A DNA stretch of 5,403 nt from Candidatus Krumholzibacteriia bacterium. GTDB lineage: Bacteria > Krumholzibacteriota > Krumholzibacteriia > LZORAL124-64-63. Numbering within the stretch: position 1 is the stretch's first letter; each line of letters opens with the position of its first letter. The position numbers and the translations under genes were made by a program. Of this stretch, positions 1-5,403 are shown piece by piece. The notes under the pieces are model-generated. The model was not told where the DNA came from, did no database searches, and saw nothing but the letters and a program-made list of their open reading frames with translations. The stretch is taken from contig JAUUYW010000249.1 in the NCBI GenBank assembly GCA_030590265.1, forward strand, positions 1 to 5,403. The letters are read 5' to 3'.

Positions 1-2997
1 AAACCCGGGCAGATCCCGGGCGCACACAACACCTTTTTGTTGTAGCCACTCGCGCAGCATGGCCATGGGATGACCGCTGGCTGTCAGGTGCAGCACTTCC
101 ATTTCCTGCTGGAGTTTTTCGGTGGGAGAAAAATCGGGAATGGCCGGGATGAGGGAGATGGCCGAACCGGCTCCAGGGGCGGTTCCGTCCACAGGGAAGA
201 GAGTGGCGGTTTGAACTGACATGCGCTCGGCGGGATTGGCGGAAACATTTCGTCTTCCCGACAATTGTCCCTGCGTCCTGCCGTGGCGCCGATGGTTCAG
301 GTGTTTGGCACCTTGATGCTGCTTTCGCACCAGGGCGTGTCGCCACAACAACTCCGGCCGGGTCAGCTCGAAACCATCACAGGCCCCGCAGCGGATGAGA
401 TTTTCGATCTCGTTTTCCGCAAGCTGGGGCACTCGTTGCAGCAAGTCTCCCAGGGAAACAAAAAAACCATCGGCACCGCGTTCATCCATGAGGGCATTCA
501 TGGAGCGCCGGCTCATGCCGTGGATTTGTTGCAGCCCGATGCGAACCTCGCGCTCACGGCCGGTGAAGACATCCTGGCTGTGGTTGACGTCAGGCAAGAG
601 GATGCGCAGGCCGAGCCGCCGGGTCTCTTCGAGATAGGCCGCGACACTGTAAAAACCGCCGCCGTTGCTCATGACCGCCGCCATGAATTCGGCGGGATGA
701 TGGGCCTTCAGCCAGGCGGCTTGGAATGACAAGACTGCGTAACTGGCCGAGTGGGCTTTGCAGAAAGCGTAACCGGCGAAGCTGCTGATTTGCCGCCAAA
801 GTTCTTCCAAAACACCATCTTTGACCGGCGGCGTCTCTCCACAGGCGATGACCTCCCGGGATCCACTCAGGAAACGGTCTTTCATGTCCAGAAACTTCTG
901 GGGATCGCCTTTGAAACTCATGGCCCGGCGCATGACATCGGCCTCGCCGAGAGACATGCCAGCGACCTTGTGCAGGGTGCGCATGACGTCTTCCTGGTAG
1001 ATCATCACTCCGTAGGTCTCATTCAGAAAATCCAGGGCCGGATGCGGCAGAACGGCTGCTTCCTTGCCCAGATGCCGCAGAACAAAGCTGCGGGACATGC
1101 CACTGTCCGAAGGCCCGGGCCGAATGACGCTGCTGGCGGCCACCACCACGTTGAAGGTGTCGGCTTTCAACTTTTTCAACAGGGCGCGCATGCCCGGCGA
1201 CTCGATATAAAAACAACCCATGGTATTGCCCTGGCTCATGAGGCGGCGGGTGGCCGGATCGTCGTCCGGTACTTTGCTCAGGTCGACGCTGATGCCGCAG
1301 TTTTTGCTGACATCGCGAGCCGCGTCGGCCACCACTGCAATGCCGCGCTGGGCCAGCAGATCGATTTTCACCAGGCCCAGGTCTTCCACCGAATACATGT
1401 CGAGTTGACTGATGAGCAATCCCTTGCGCGCCCACTGCAAGGGGAAGAGCTCGGTCAGCGGGCTGCTAGCGATGACCACACCACCGGCGTGGATACCCAG
1501 GTGACGCGGGCGTTTGTTCAGGCTGCCGGCCTGCAACAACAGCGAGCGGTACGGCTCTCTGCCCAGAGGCAAACCGGAAGATTCCGGGCGACGGGCCAGA
1601 GCCAGTTCGGGATCGTCGAAAACCTTCCAGGGCAAACGGCGGGTGATCTTGCTCAATTGTTTGTCGGCATAACCCCGTGCTTTGGCTGCTTCCCGAAAAC
1701 CCGAGCGGGTGCTGAAGCGATTGATGTTGCAGATCATGGCGGTGCGCTCGCGCCCGTAACGATCGTACACATACTCGAGGACCTGGTCGCGGTCCTTCCA
1801 ACCGAAATCCAGGTCGATGTCGGGCGGTGAGAGGCGCTCCGGATTCAAAAATCTTTGGAAATAGAGGTCGTGCTTGAGTGGATCCACATGGGTGATGCCC
1901 AGCAAATAGGAGATCAGGGAATTGGCAGCCGAGCCCCGCCCGAGGGTGGGCATGCCGTGATCCGCCGCGTAGCGAACGATGTCCCAGACGATGAGGAAGT
2001 AACCGGCGAAACCCAACTTCTCGACCACATTGATTTCTTCCTGCAAGCGAGCCATGGCTTCACCGGTGACCTGACGATAGCGTTTCTGCAAACCATCAAA
2101 ACATAATTTCCAGAGCTGCGATTCTGTGGTTTCACCGGGGGGCAGCGGGAACTTCGGATAGCGCCATACTCCCAGCTTGTGTTGGAAGCGGCATTGTTCG
2201 GCCACCGCCTCGCTTTCCAGGCAGGCGTTGGGAAATTCACTCAACAGTTTGCCCATGGTGTCGGCTGGCTTCAACCAGGACTCACTCGGGGCGCAAACCT
2301 CGTCGCCAACGGTTTCGATGGTGCTGAGGGTGCGGATGGCGGAGACCAGTTTTTGCCGGTCCAGGTCGGCCCTGGTGGCGGCATAAACATCACCTCCGGC
2401 GATGACCGGCACCCGCTGTTGAGCGGCCCACTGGGCCAACTCCCGCAGGCGCCGCATCAGTGGCCCCATCTGGCCACCCACAGTGCTCAAGAGCACCCGC
2501 AAGCTTCCCCGGGTGAAGGCGGGCAGATCACTTTGGCTCTCCTTTTGAGCCGCCGCTAGCAGCGCCGCCAGCACCTGAGGTGAATCCGTCAGGCAGAATA
2601 CGCCGTTGCCTTCGGCAGTCAGAAAACCGGGCAACTCATTCAGCAGACGGAAATCAGGGCGCACCATGCGCAGGGTGGTCAATCGGCAAATGGCCCCATA
2701 ACCGGCCTGGTCTCTGGCCAGCAAAACAACACGGGGGCGCGATGGGGCCAGGGAGCGGGGCACCAGGCGCACGGGATTGATTTCCAGGGGACGATCGTCC
2801 GTCAAATCCACGCCATGGATCGACCGGATGCCCACTTTTTCGCACTCCTTCTGGAATTCGATGGTGCCATGTAGGTTGTTCAAATCGGTTTGGGCCAGGG
2901 CCGGGAAGTCGAGTTTGGCGGCCCGGGCAGCCAATTCAGCCGGAGATGAGGCGCCGCAGAGCAGGGAATAGTGGCTGTGGACTTGCAGGTGAATCAA
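1..2997 (-). CDS. dnaE: DNA polymerase III alpha subunit, DnaE type (probable second, error-prone-class paralogue); 3' end outside window
   Basis: C-family replicative/translesion DNA polymerase that extends primers in the cytoplasm, presumably on the sliding clamp. The frame is open for all 999 codons and runs off the left edge. Domains in order: PHP domain (about 1-250, starting MIHLQVHSHYSLL), then palm and fingers with GRGSAANS (from 353), the PDIDLDF motif giving catalytic D393 and D395, the third catalytic aspartate D546 in VKIDLL, RPGP (626-629) and AGYAFCKAHSASYA followed by WLKAHHPAEF (about 741-765). A helix-hairpin-helix-like part and a possible clamp-binding QTATLF (929-934) follow. 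The D393-to-D546 spacing of 153 is nearly that of E. coli (D401 to D555). The OB-fold expected after the last visible residues is outside the window. The PHP motif TDLNN and the short length recall the second DnaE of Bacteroidetes-like genomes rather than the main replicase. No imuA/imuB gene lies upstream. The TTG start at 2997 is chosen because GGAGG lies five bases before it. Certain as DnaE family; the subtype is inferred. Confidence 0.95.
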   Translation of the reverse strand, partial: MIHLQVHSHYSLLCGASSPAELAARAAKLDFPALAQTDLNNLHGTIEFQKECEKVGIRSIHGVDLTDDRPLEINPVRLVPRSLAPSRPRVVLLARDQAGYGAICRLTTLRMVRPDFRLLNELPGFLTAEGNGVFCLTDSPQVLAALLAAAQKESQSDLPAFTRGSLRVLLSTVGGQMGPLMRRLRELAQWAAQQRVPVIAGGDVYAATRADLDRQKLVSAIRTLSTIETVGDEVCAPSESWLKPADTMGKLLSEFPNACLESEAVAEQCRFQHKLGVWRYPKFPLPPGETTESQLWKLCFDGLQKRYRQVTGEAMARLQEEINVVEKLGFAGYFLIVWDIVRYAADHGMPTLGRGSAANSLISYLLGITHVDPLKHDLYFQRFLNPERLSPPDIDLDFGWKDRDQVLEYVYDRYGRERTAMICNINRFSTRSGFREAAKARGYADKQLSKITRRLPWKVFDDPELALARRPESSGLPLGREPYRSLLLQAGSLNKRPRHLGIHAGGVVIASSPLTELFPLQWARKGLLISQLDMYSVEDLGLVKIDLLAQRGIAVVADAARDVSKNCGISVDLSKVPDDDPATRRLMSQGNTMGCFYIESPGMRALLKKLKADTFNVVVAASSVIRPGPSDSGMSRSFVLRHLGKEAAVLPHPALDFLNETYGVMIYQEDVMRTLHKVAGMSLGEADVMRRAMSFKGDPQKFLDMKDRFLSGSREVIACGETPPVKDGVLEELWRQISSFAGYAFCKAHSASYAVLSFQAAWLKAHHPAEFMAAVMSNGGGFYSVAAYLEETRRLGLRILLPDVNHSQDVFTGREREVRIGLQQIHGMSRRSMNALMDERGADGFFVSLGDLLQRVPQLAENEIENLIRCGACDGFELTRPELLWRHALVRKQHQGAKHLNHRRHGRTQGQLSGRRNVSANPAERMSVQTATLFPVDGTAPGAGSAISLIPAIPDFSPTEKLQQEMEVLHLTASGHPMAMLREWLQQKGVVCARDLPGF

Positions 2998-3002
2998 CTG
3001 GG

Positions 3003-3007
3003 CCTCC
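3003..3007 (-). promoter_or_regulatory. Ribosome binding site deciding the TTG start of dnaE
   Basis: A perfect GGAGG on the minus strand, with a five-base spacer (CCCAG) before the TTG at 2997-2995. The frame stays open upstream, with further TTG/GTG codons (3009, 3036, 3054), but none matches the PHP domain start as well. The ATG at 3017-3015 is in another frame and stops after seven codons. Translation from 2997 gives MIHLQVHS, which aligns with the usual beginning of DnaE proteins. Confidence 0.8.
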
Positions 3008-3045
3008 AAAAATGCATTAAAAATTAAAGCGAACAAGAGGCGAAT

Positions 3046-3074
3046 ATGATACACGAAAAAAAGACGAAAAACAA
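3046..3074 (-). promoter_or_regulatory. Candidate sigma70-type promoter for dnaE
   Basis: On the minus strand, TTGTTT (3074-3069) is followed after 17 bases by TATCAT (3051-3046). The -10 matches the consensus at five of six positions, the -35 only at three. Transcription would start near 3039 and give a leader of about 42 bases containing the GGAGG site. The surrounding stretch is rich in T. I see no clear LexA-type palindrome (neither CTGT-N8-ACAG nor GAAC-N4-GTTC), so damage control cannot be claimed. Consensus matching only. Confidence 0.4.
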
Positions 3075-3203
3075 GGATGATTTTTTGTATCCGGGAGTAT
3101 TTTGCTGTCATCAAAGACCAGAAACAATTTCCGGGGCACCGCCAAGGGGCTTATCATGTGCAAAATAGAATTCCCGGAACCCAGAATACCCAGGAGCCAA
3201 ATT

Positions 3204-3725
3204 ATGAAACAACTCGTCATCACCATCGTCGGCAAAGACCAACCCGGCATTGTTGAGGCCTTAGCAGCCGTGGTTGTCGCCCACGACGGGAACTGGCTCT
3301 CAAGCAGCATGAGCAACCTGGCTGGCCAGTTTGCCGGCATCATCGAAGTGGCTGTGGCCGACGAAAAACGCGAAGCTCTGGCCGCTGCCATGGGCGAACT
3401 GCCCGGTCTGCAGGTGCATTCGGTCACCGGCGATGCCTCCACCGAGGTTGGTGGGCTGCCCATGGCCGAGCTGGAAGTTGTTGGGGTGGATCAACCGGGT
3501 ATCGTGCGCAGGCTGACCGAGGTGCTCAAAAACCAAGGCGTGAACCTGCTGCAGTTTGCTTCCTGGTGCGAACCGGCGCCTAATTCCGGCGATGAGCTCT
3601 TTCGGGGTGTGGCTGAATTTGAGTTGCCGTCGACGGTGGATTTGGAGGGGTTGAAGGCTGAGCTGGAAGCCTTGGCCGAAGACCTGGCGGTGGATATTGA
3701 ATTGGGGCTGGAAGACGAGAATTAG
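3204..3725 (+). CDS. GcvR-like regulator with two ACT domains
   Basis: Predicted cytoplasmic regulatory protein of 173 residues made of two ACT domains. The first (about 1-80) opens with MKQLVITIVGKDQPGIVEAL and continues with NWLSSSMSNLAGQFAGI. The second (about 88-168) carries GVDQPGIVRRLTEVL and GVNLLQFAS. Both have the DxPGIV turn that binds small ligands, often amino acids, in ACT proteins. This layout is that of the GcvR family, whose E. coli member (about 190 residues) represses glycine cleavage genes by binding the activator GcvA rather than DNA. No gcvA or gcv gene is in the window, so the target is unknown. The ATG at 3204 follows AGGAG (3192-3196) by seven bases and matches the family start. 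An in-frame ATG at 3156, preceded by AAGGGG, would add 16 residues and is the alternative. The stop overlaps that of the convergent VOC gene. Family call firm, function inferred. Confidence 0.88.
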   Translation: MKQLVITIVGKDQPGIVEALAAVVVAHDGNWLSSSMSNLAGQFAGIIEVAVADEKREALAAAMGELPGLQVHSVTGDASTEVGGLPMAELEVVGVDQPGIVRRLTEVLKNQGVNLLQFASWCEPAPNSGDELFRGVAEFELPSTVDLEGLKAELEALAEDLAVDIELGLEDEN

Positions 3726-4120
3726 TCCCAGGCTGAATTCTGGAGGACTATTCGGTACCCATCGATATCTGCAAAGGTTTTGCCCTTCTCATCCCAATAG
3801 GGATTATAGGACTTCACCGGTTCATAACCGTGTTGGCGCATGCGGTCCACGGCGGCCAACCAGCTGGATTTGTCGGGAAGATAGAAGACCAGCAGGTTGT
3901 CCCGGCTGGGTGCCTGGCCCACCGTTTGGCCTTGATGATGCGTGAATTCAAAATGATAAGGGGAGCCTTTGCTCCCCAACATCACACCGTCAAATCCTTC
4001 ATGATCCACAAAGGATCCCAGTTCTTCCAATCCAAGGCCATCACGGTAAAATCGAGTGACTTCCAACAAATTGTCGGTTGGTCGGGCAACCCGGAGTTTG
4101 GTGGTATCCCGCTCGGTCAA
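3722..4120 (-). CDS. VOC family (glyoxalase/bleomycin-resistance fold) protein, YycE-like
   Basis: Predicted cytoplasmic protein of 132 residues with the paired beta-alpha-beta-beta-beta modules of the vicinal oxygen chelate superfamily. Module 1 has RVARPTDNLLEVTRFYRDGL (10-29), GFDGVMLG and PYHFEF (54-59). Module 2 has DNLLVFYLP (74-82), GYEPVKSYNPYW and the closing DIDGYRIVLQN (118-128). This arrangement, with H56, E58 and a final module lacking the usual metal-binding glutamate at IVL, matches uncharacterised YycE-like proteins. Members of the superfamily include lyases, dioxygenases and resistance proteins, so the substrate cannot be told. The start is taken as the TTG at 4120-4118: it overlaps the upstream TGA as TTGA and has GAGGGG seven bases before it. 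It is the second gene of an operon with the membrane protein and is probably translationally coupled to it. Family call firm, start likely. Confidence 0.87.
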   Translation of the reverse strand: MTERDTTKLRVARPTDNLLEVTRFYRDGLGLEELGSFVDHEGFDGVMLGSKGSPYHFEFTHHQGQTVGQAPSRDNLLVFYLPDKSSWLAAVDRMRQHGYEPVKSYNPYWDEKGKTFADIDGYRIVLQNSAWD

Positions 4121-4566
4121 CGCAATACCCCTCGTTGAACCATGGCTCGGGAGTACAAAACAAGCACCAGGGCAATGAGCAATATTGCTGCAGTGAATCC
4201 AATGGCCGCTGCGGTTCCCATGATTTCCAACCCATTGGATAGTACATAATTTTGAAACGATGAGATGAACGCACCGAGAAAGGAGGCCATGAAGACCCAG
4301 ACGGCAATGCTCTTGCGCAAAAGCAAAAGTATGGAACCTACAACTCCACCCCAAACACCCACGGCCCAGGTGCTGATCAACCAGGTTGGGAAGCTATAAA
4401 AGAACTCAAGCTCTTCGGCACTGAACTGGCTCATATAGCCTTCATTCTTGGTCATCGTCATCACAAAATCCATGGCGCCCATGGCACTCCACAAAAGTGC
4501 GATGACCCCGATGATCCAGAGGTGGCGAGGTGTTCCGGTGCTTTTTATTGAATTAACTTCAGGCAT
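4117..4566 (-). CDS. Small membrane protein with four predicted transmembrane helices, function unknown
   Basis: A 149-residue protein, hydrophobic over most of its length, with four likely helices at about 16-38, 61-83, 87-108 and 116-138. The loop between helices 1 and 2 is conserved-looking and acidic (NEGYMSQFSAEELEFFYSFP, 41-60). It resembles a family of uncharacterised 140-150 residue inner-membrane proteins, sometimes labelled sugar transporter without experimental basis. Helix 1 contains WSAMGAMDFVMT, and a second motif is TWAVGVWGGVVGS (65-77). I do not assign a function. The ATG at 4566 follows AGGAG by six bases, a strong site. The gene is first in an operon with the VOC protein, with a four-base overlap, which suggests joint expression and possibly a joint role. 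Confidence 0.87.
   Translation of the reverse strand: MPEVNSIKSTGTPRHLWIIGVIALLWSAMGAMDFVMTMTKNEGYMSQFSAEELEFFYSFPTWLISTWAVGVWGGVVGSILLLLRKSIAVWVFMASFLGAFISSFQNYVLSNGLEIMGTAAAIGFTAAILLIALVLVLYSRAMVQRGVLR
4128..4133 (-). promoter_or_regulatory. Ribosome binding site for the VOC gene inside the end of the upstream gene
   Basis: Minus-strand GAGGGG lies inside the last codons of the membrane-protein gene, seven bases before the TTG at 4120. It supports a start that overlaps the upstream stop (TTGA). The reading frame further upstream overlaps the membrane gene and gives residues that do not match the VOC fold, so longer starts are unlikely. Confidence 0.6.
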
Positions 4567-4646
4567 AATATTCTCCTGTTGTTGGAGTTGAAATCCAAAA
4601 AAACTGATATTTCCTGGGATCGTCGTAAGTCTCCAGTCGAGAGTAA

Positions 4647-4675
4647 ATCATACCAAAATGTGAGATACTTGCCAG
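4647..4675 (-). promoter_or_regulatory. Candidate extended -10 promoter for the membrane protein/VOC operon
   Basis: On the minus strand, CTGGCA (4675-4670) precedes TATGAT (4652-4647) by 17 bases. The -10 is preceded by TGG, giving the TGn extension. The -10 matches consensus at five of six positions and the -35 at four. The transcript would begin near 4640 and carry a leader of about 75 bases. The rest of the 4567-4803 intergenic region is AT-rich and shows no other convincing signal. Consensus matching only. Confidence 0.4.
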
Positions 4676-4803
4676 TGAGATGAATGCAAATGGTATTCTG
4701 AAACCCATGGCCCAGAATGGAAATGGAACTTCCAGCATCAATTGGAATAATGTGTTACCATGAAGTTCAGTTGTCGTGCTCAGGGAATTCAGGAGGGTGC
4801 ATC

Positions 4804-5205
4804 ATGATCAAAATCATCAGGAAAAGATGGAAGCTGATTTGCATCACTGCAGTTGTTGTGTTGTGTGCTTTCTATGTGGGCGGTAGCTATGTCATTGGCC
4901 GCCAGGTTCGGGAAATGGTCGCCGTTGCTCAGGCCAGCGAACCAGGTGATCCGGTTTCAGCCCTGCTCTCGGTTTTGAACTCACCTGATTTTTCGTTGTC
5001 CGAGAAAAACAGTGCTGTTTGGGCGTTGGGGCAGTTGGGAAATCCCCGTGCCCTGGATGCACTGGAGGCCATGCACACTGGGGAAGAATGCGAGCACTCT
5101 CAGGGCATTTGTCAGCATGAGTTGGAGAAGGCCATTGAGCTATGCCGAGGTGGAGCCAATCCAGGTGCCTTGGTCTGGCGGCATGGTGAGCTGGCATCTC
5201 TGTAG
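4804..5205 (+). CDS. Membrane-anchored HEAT-like repeat protein, function unknown
   Basis: A 133-residue protein with a basic start (MIKIIRKRWK) and one hydrophobic helix (about 11-31) that should act as an uncleaved signal anchor, leaving the C-terminal part outside the inner membrane. That part contains a HEAT/PBS-lyase-like helical repeat: SEKNSAVWALGQLGNPRALD (66-85) is the classic pattern of a helix ending in AlGqlGdprAl. It is followed by a second helix pair (HELEKAIELC, 105-114) bounded by three cysteines (C96, C103, C114) and histidines H92, H98 and H105. HEAT repeats usually bind partner proteins; no partner is indicated here. The ATG at 4804 follows AGGAGG (4791-4796) by seven bases; residues encoded further upstream in the same frame do not look like protein. 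The gene stands alone on its strand and ends just before a strong terminator. Confidence 0.82.
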   Translation: MIKIIRKRWKLICITAVVVLCAFYVGGSYVIGRQVREMVAVAQASEPGDPVSALLSVLNSPDFSLSEKNSAVWALGQLGNPRALDALEAMHTGEECEHSQGICQHELEKAIELCRGGANPGALVWRHGELASL

Positions 5206-5225
5206 ATTGTTTTGGTTGAAAATTT

Positions 5226-5269
5226 AAAAGCCTGATCCGGAATGCCAAAGGTTTCCGGATCAGGCTTTT
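5226..5269. terminator. Bidirectional Rho-independent terminator
   Basis: A perfect 13-base stem (GCCTGATCCGGAA at 5230-5242 with TTCCGGATCAGGC at 5253-5265) encloses a ten-base loop. It is flanked by AAAA (5226-5229) and TTTTT (5266-5270), so it works as a GC-rich hairpin plus U-tract read from either strand. It lies between the HEAT-like gene ending at 5205 and the convergent gene ending at 5289, and should stop transcripts of both. Confidence 0.93.
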
Positions 5270-5288
5270 TCTCTCACTCTCCAGATTC

Positions 5289-5403
5289 CTATTTAGTCAA
5301 AACCATCTTCCCGGTGAAGTTGCCTTCGCCAGTTTCCAACCGATAGAAATAAACTCCCGATGCCACACCCTGCCCGCGGTCGTCACGCCCGTCCCACACT
5401 GCG
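5289..5403 (-). CDS. Exported or surface protein, C-terminal FlgD-like/type IX-like sorting tail only (5' part outside window)
   Basis: Only the last 38 codons, including the stop, are in view. The tail reads WDGRDDRGQGVASGVYFY, then RLETGEGNF, and ends KMVLTK followed by TAG. This is the pattern of the FlgD-type immunoglobulin-like or T9SS type A C-terminal domain: WDGrdd.G, a GvYfYrl strand and a final Kmvl.K strand. In Bacteroidetes such tails direct secretion through the type IX system; in several uncultured phyla the same fold ends many large secreted proteins whose export route is less clear. The main body is outside the window, so nothing can be said of its activity. The gene converges on the HEAT-like gene and shares its terminator. 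Confidence 0.85.
   Translation of the reverse strand, partial: AVWDGRDDRGQGVASGVYFYRLETGEGNFTGKMVLTK

Noticed and set aside
265..729. A 154-codon plus-strand open frame near the left edge
   Set aside because: Antisense to the C-terminal part of the polymerase, with no recognisable domain and no ribosome binding site before it.
751..1830. A 359-codon open frame on the plus strand
   Set aside because: It lies wholly antisense to the polymerase gene, whose catalytic motifs are unmistakable; the translation is rich in His, Gln and Ala with no domain pattern, as expected from the complement of GC-biased codons.
2998..3110. SOS (LexA) box for the polymerase
   Set aside because: Looked for CTGT-N8-ACAG and GAAC-N4-GTTC type palindromes on both strands and found none; the operator of this lineage is unknown, so absence is not conclusive either.
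3017..3463. A 148-codon minus-strand open frame across the GcvR-like gene and its leader
   Set aside because: Antisense to a clear two-ACT-domain protein and without a domain of its own.
4121..4354. Longer N-terminus for the VOC protein, up to 78 residues upstream
   Set aside because: The extension overlaps the membrane-protein gene in another frame and does not resemble VOC sequence; the TTG at 4120 with GAGGGG and the TTGA overlap explains the start better.
4559..4741. A 60-codon minus-strand open frame (TTG start) upstream of the membrane-protein gene
   Set aside because: No ribosome binding site, no family pattern, and it spans the candidate promoter at 4647-4675; its end overlaps the true start region of the membrane gene. 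It is best read as AT-rich leader sequence.
4716..4803. Promoter for the HEAT-like gene
   Set aside because: AATAAT at 4746-4751 resembles a -10, but no acceptable -35 lies 16-18 bases upstream; too weak to list.

Overview
The window holds six genes in ordinary chromosomal arrangement: two are cut by the window edges and four are complete. Coding sequence is moderately GC-rich, with strong GGAGG-type ribosome binding sites and some TTG starts. The partial protein at the right edge ends in a FlgD-like/type IX-like C-terminal tail (WDGRDD... GVYFYRL ... KMVLTK). Such tails are typical of exported proteins in the FCB group (Bacteroidetes relatives) and in uncultured phyla such as Krumholzibacteria, Eisenbacteria or Latescibacteria. 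The DnaE-type polymerase resembles the second, short DnaE paralogue found in Bacteroidetes-like genomes. A Gram-negative bacterium of that broad group is therefore the best guess, but it is inferred from family resemblance only.

Region 1-2997 (minus strand) is one uninterrupted open frame of 999 codons that runs off the left edge. It encodes a C-family DNA polymerase III alpha subunit (DnaE type) with the three catalytic aspartates in place and a degenerate PHP domain. Region 2998-3203 is a divergent intergenic region with a candidate promoter for the polymerase. Region 3204-3725 (plus strand) is a GcvR-like protein with two ACT domains. Its stop codon overlaps, tail to tail, the stop of a two-gene minus-strand operon at 3722-4566. 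That operon encodes a four-helix membrane protein of unknown function followed by a VOC (glyoxalase-fold) protein, joined by a TTGA stop/start overlap.

Region 4567-4803 is a second divergent intergenic region, more AT-rich, with a candidate extended -10 promoter for the membrane-protein operon. Region 4804-5205 (plus strand) is a small membrane-anchored protein with a HEAT-like repeat. A strong bidirectional terminator hairpin at 5226-5269 separates it from the convergent exported-protein gene, of which only the C-terminal tail is in view.

No mobile element, CRISPR array, tRNA, rRNA or obvious defence system is visible. I do not see a new multi-gene system here. The items most worth a second look are the PHP-degenerate second polymerase, the coupled membrane/VOC pair, and the cysteine-rich anchored HEAT protein.
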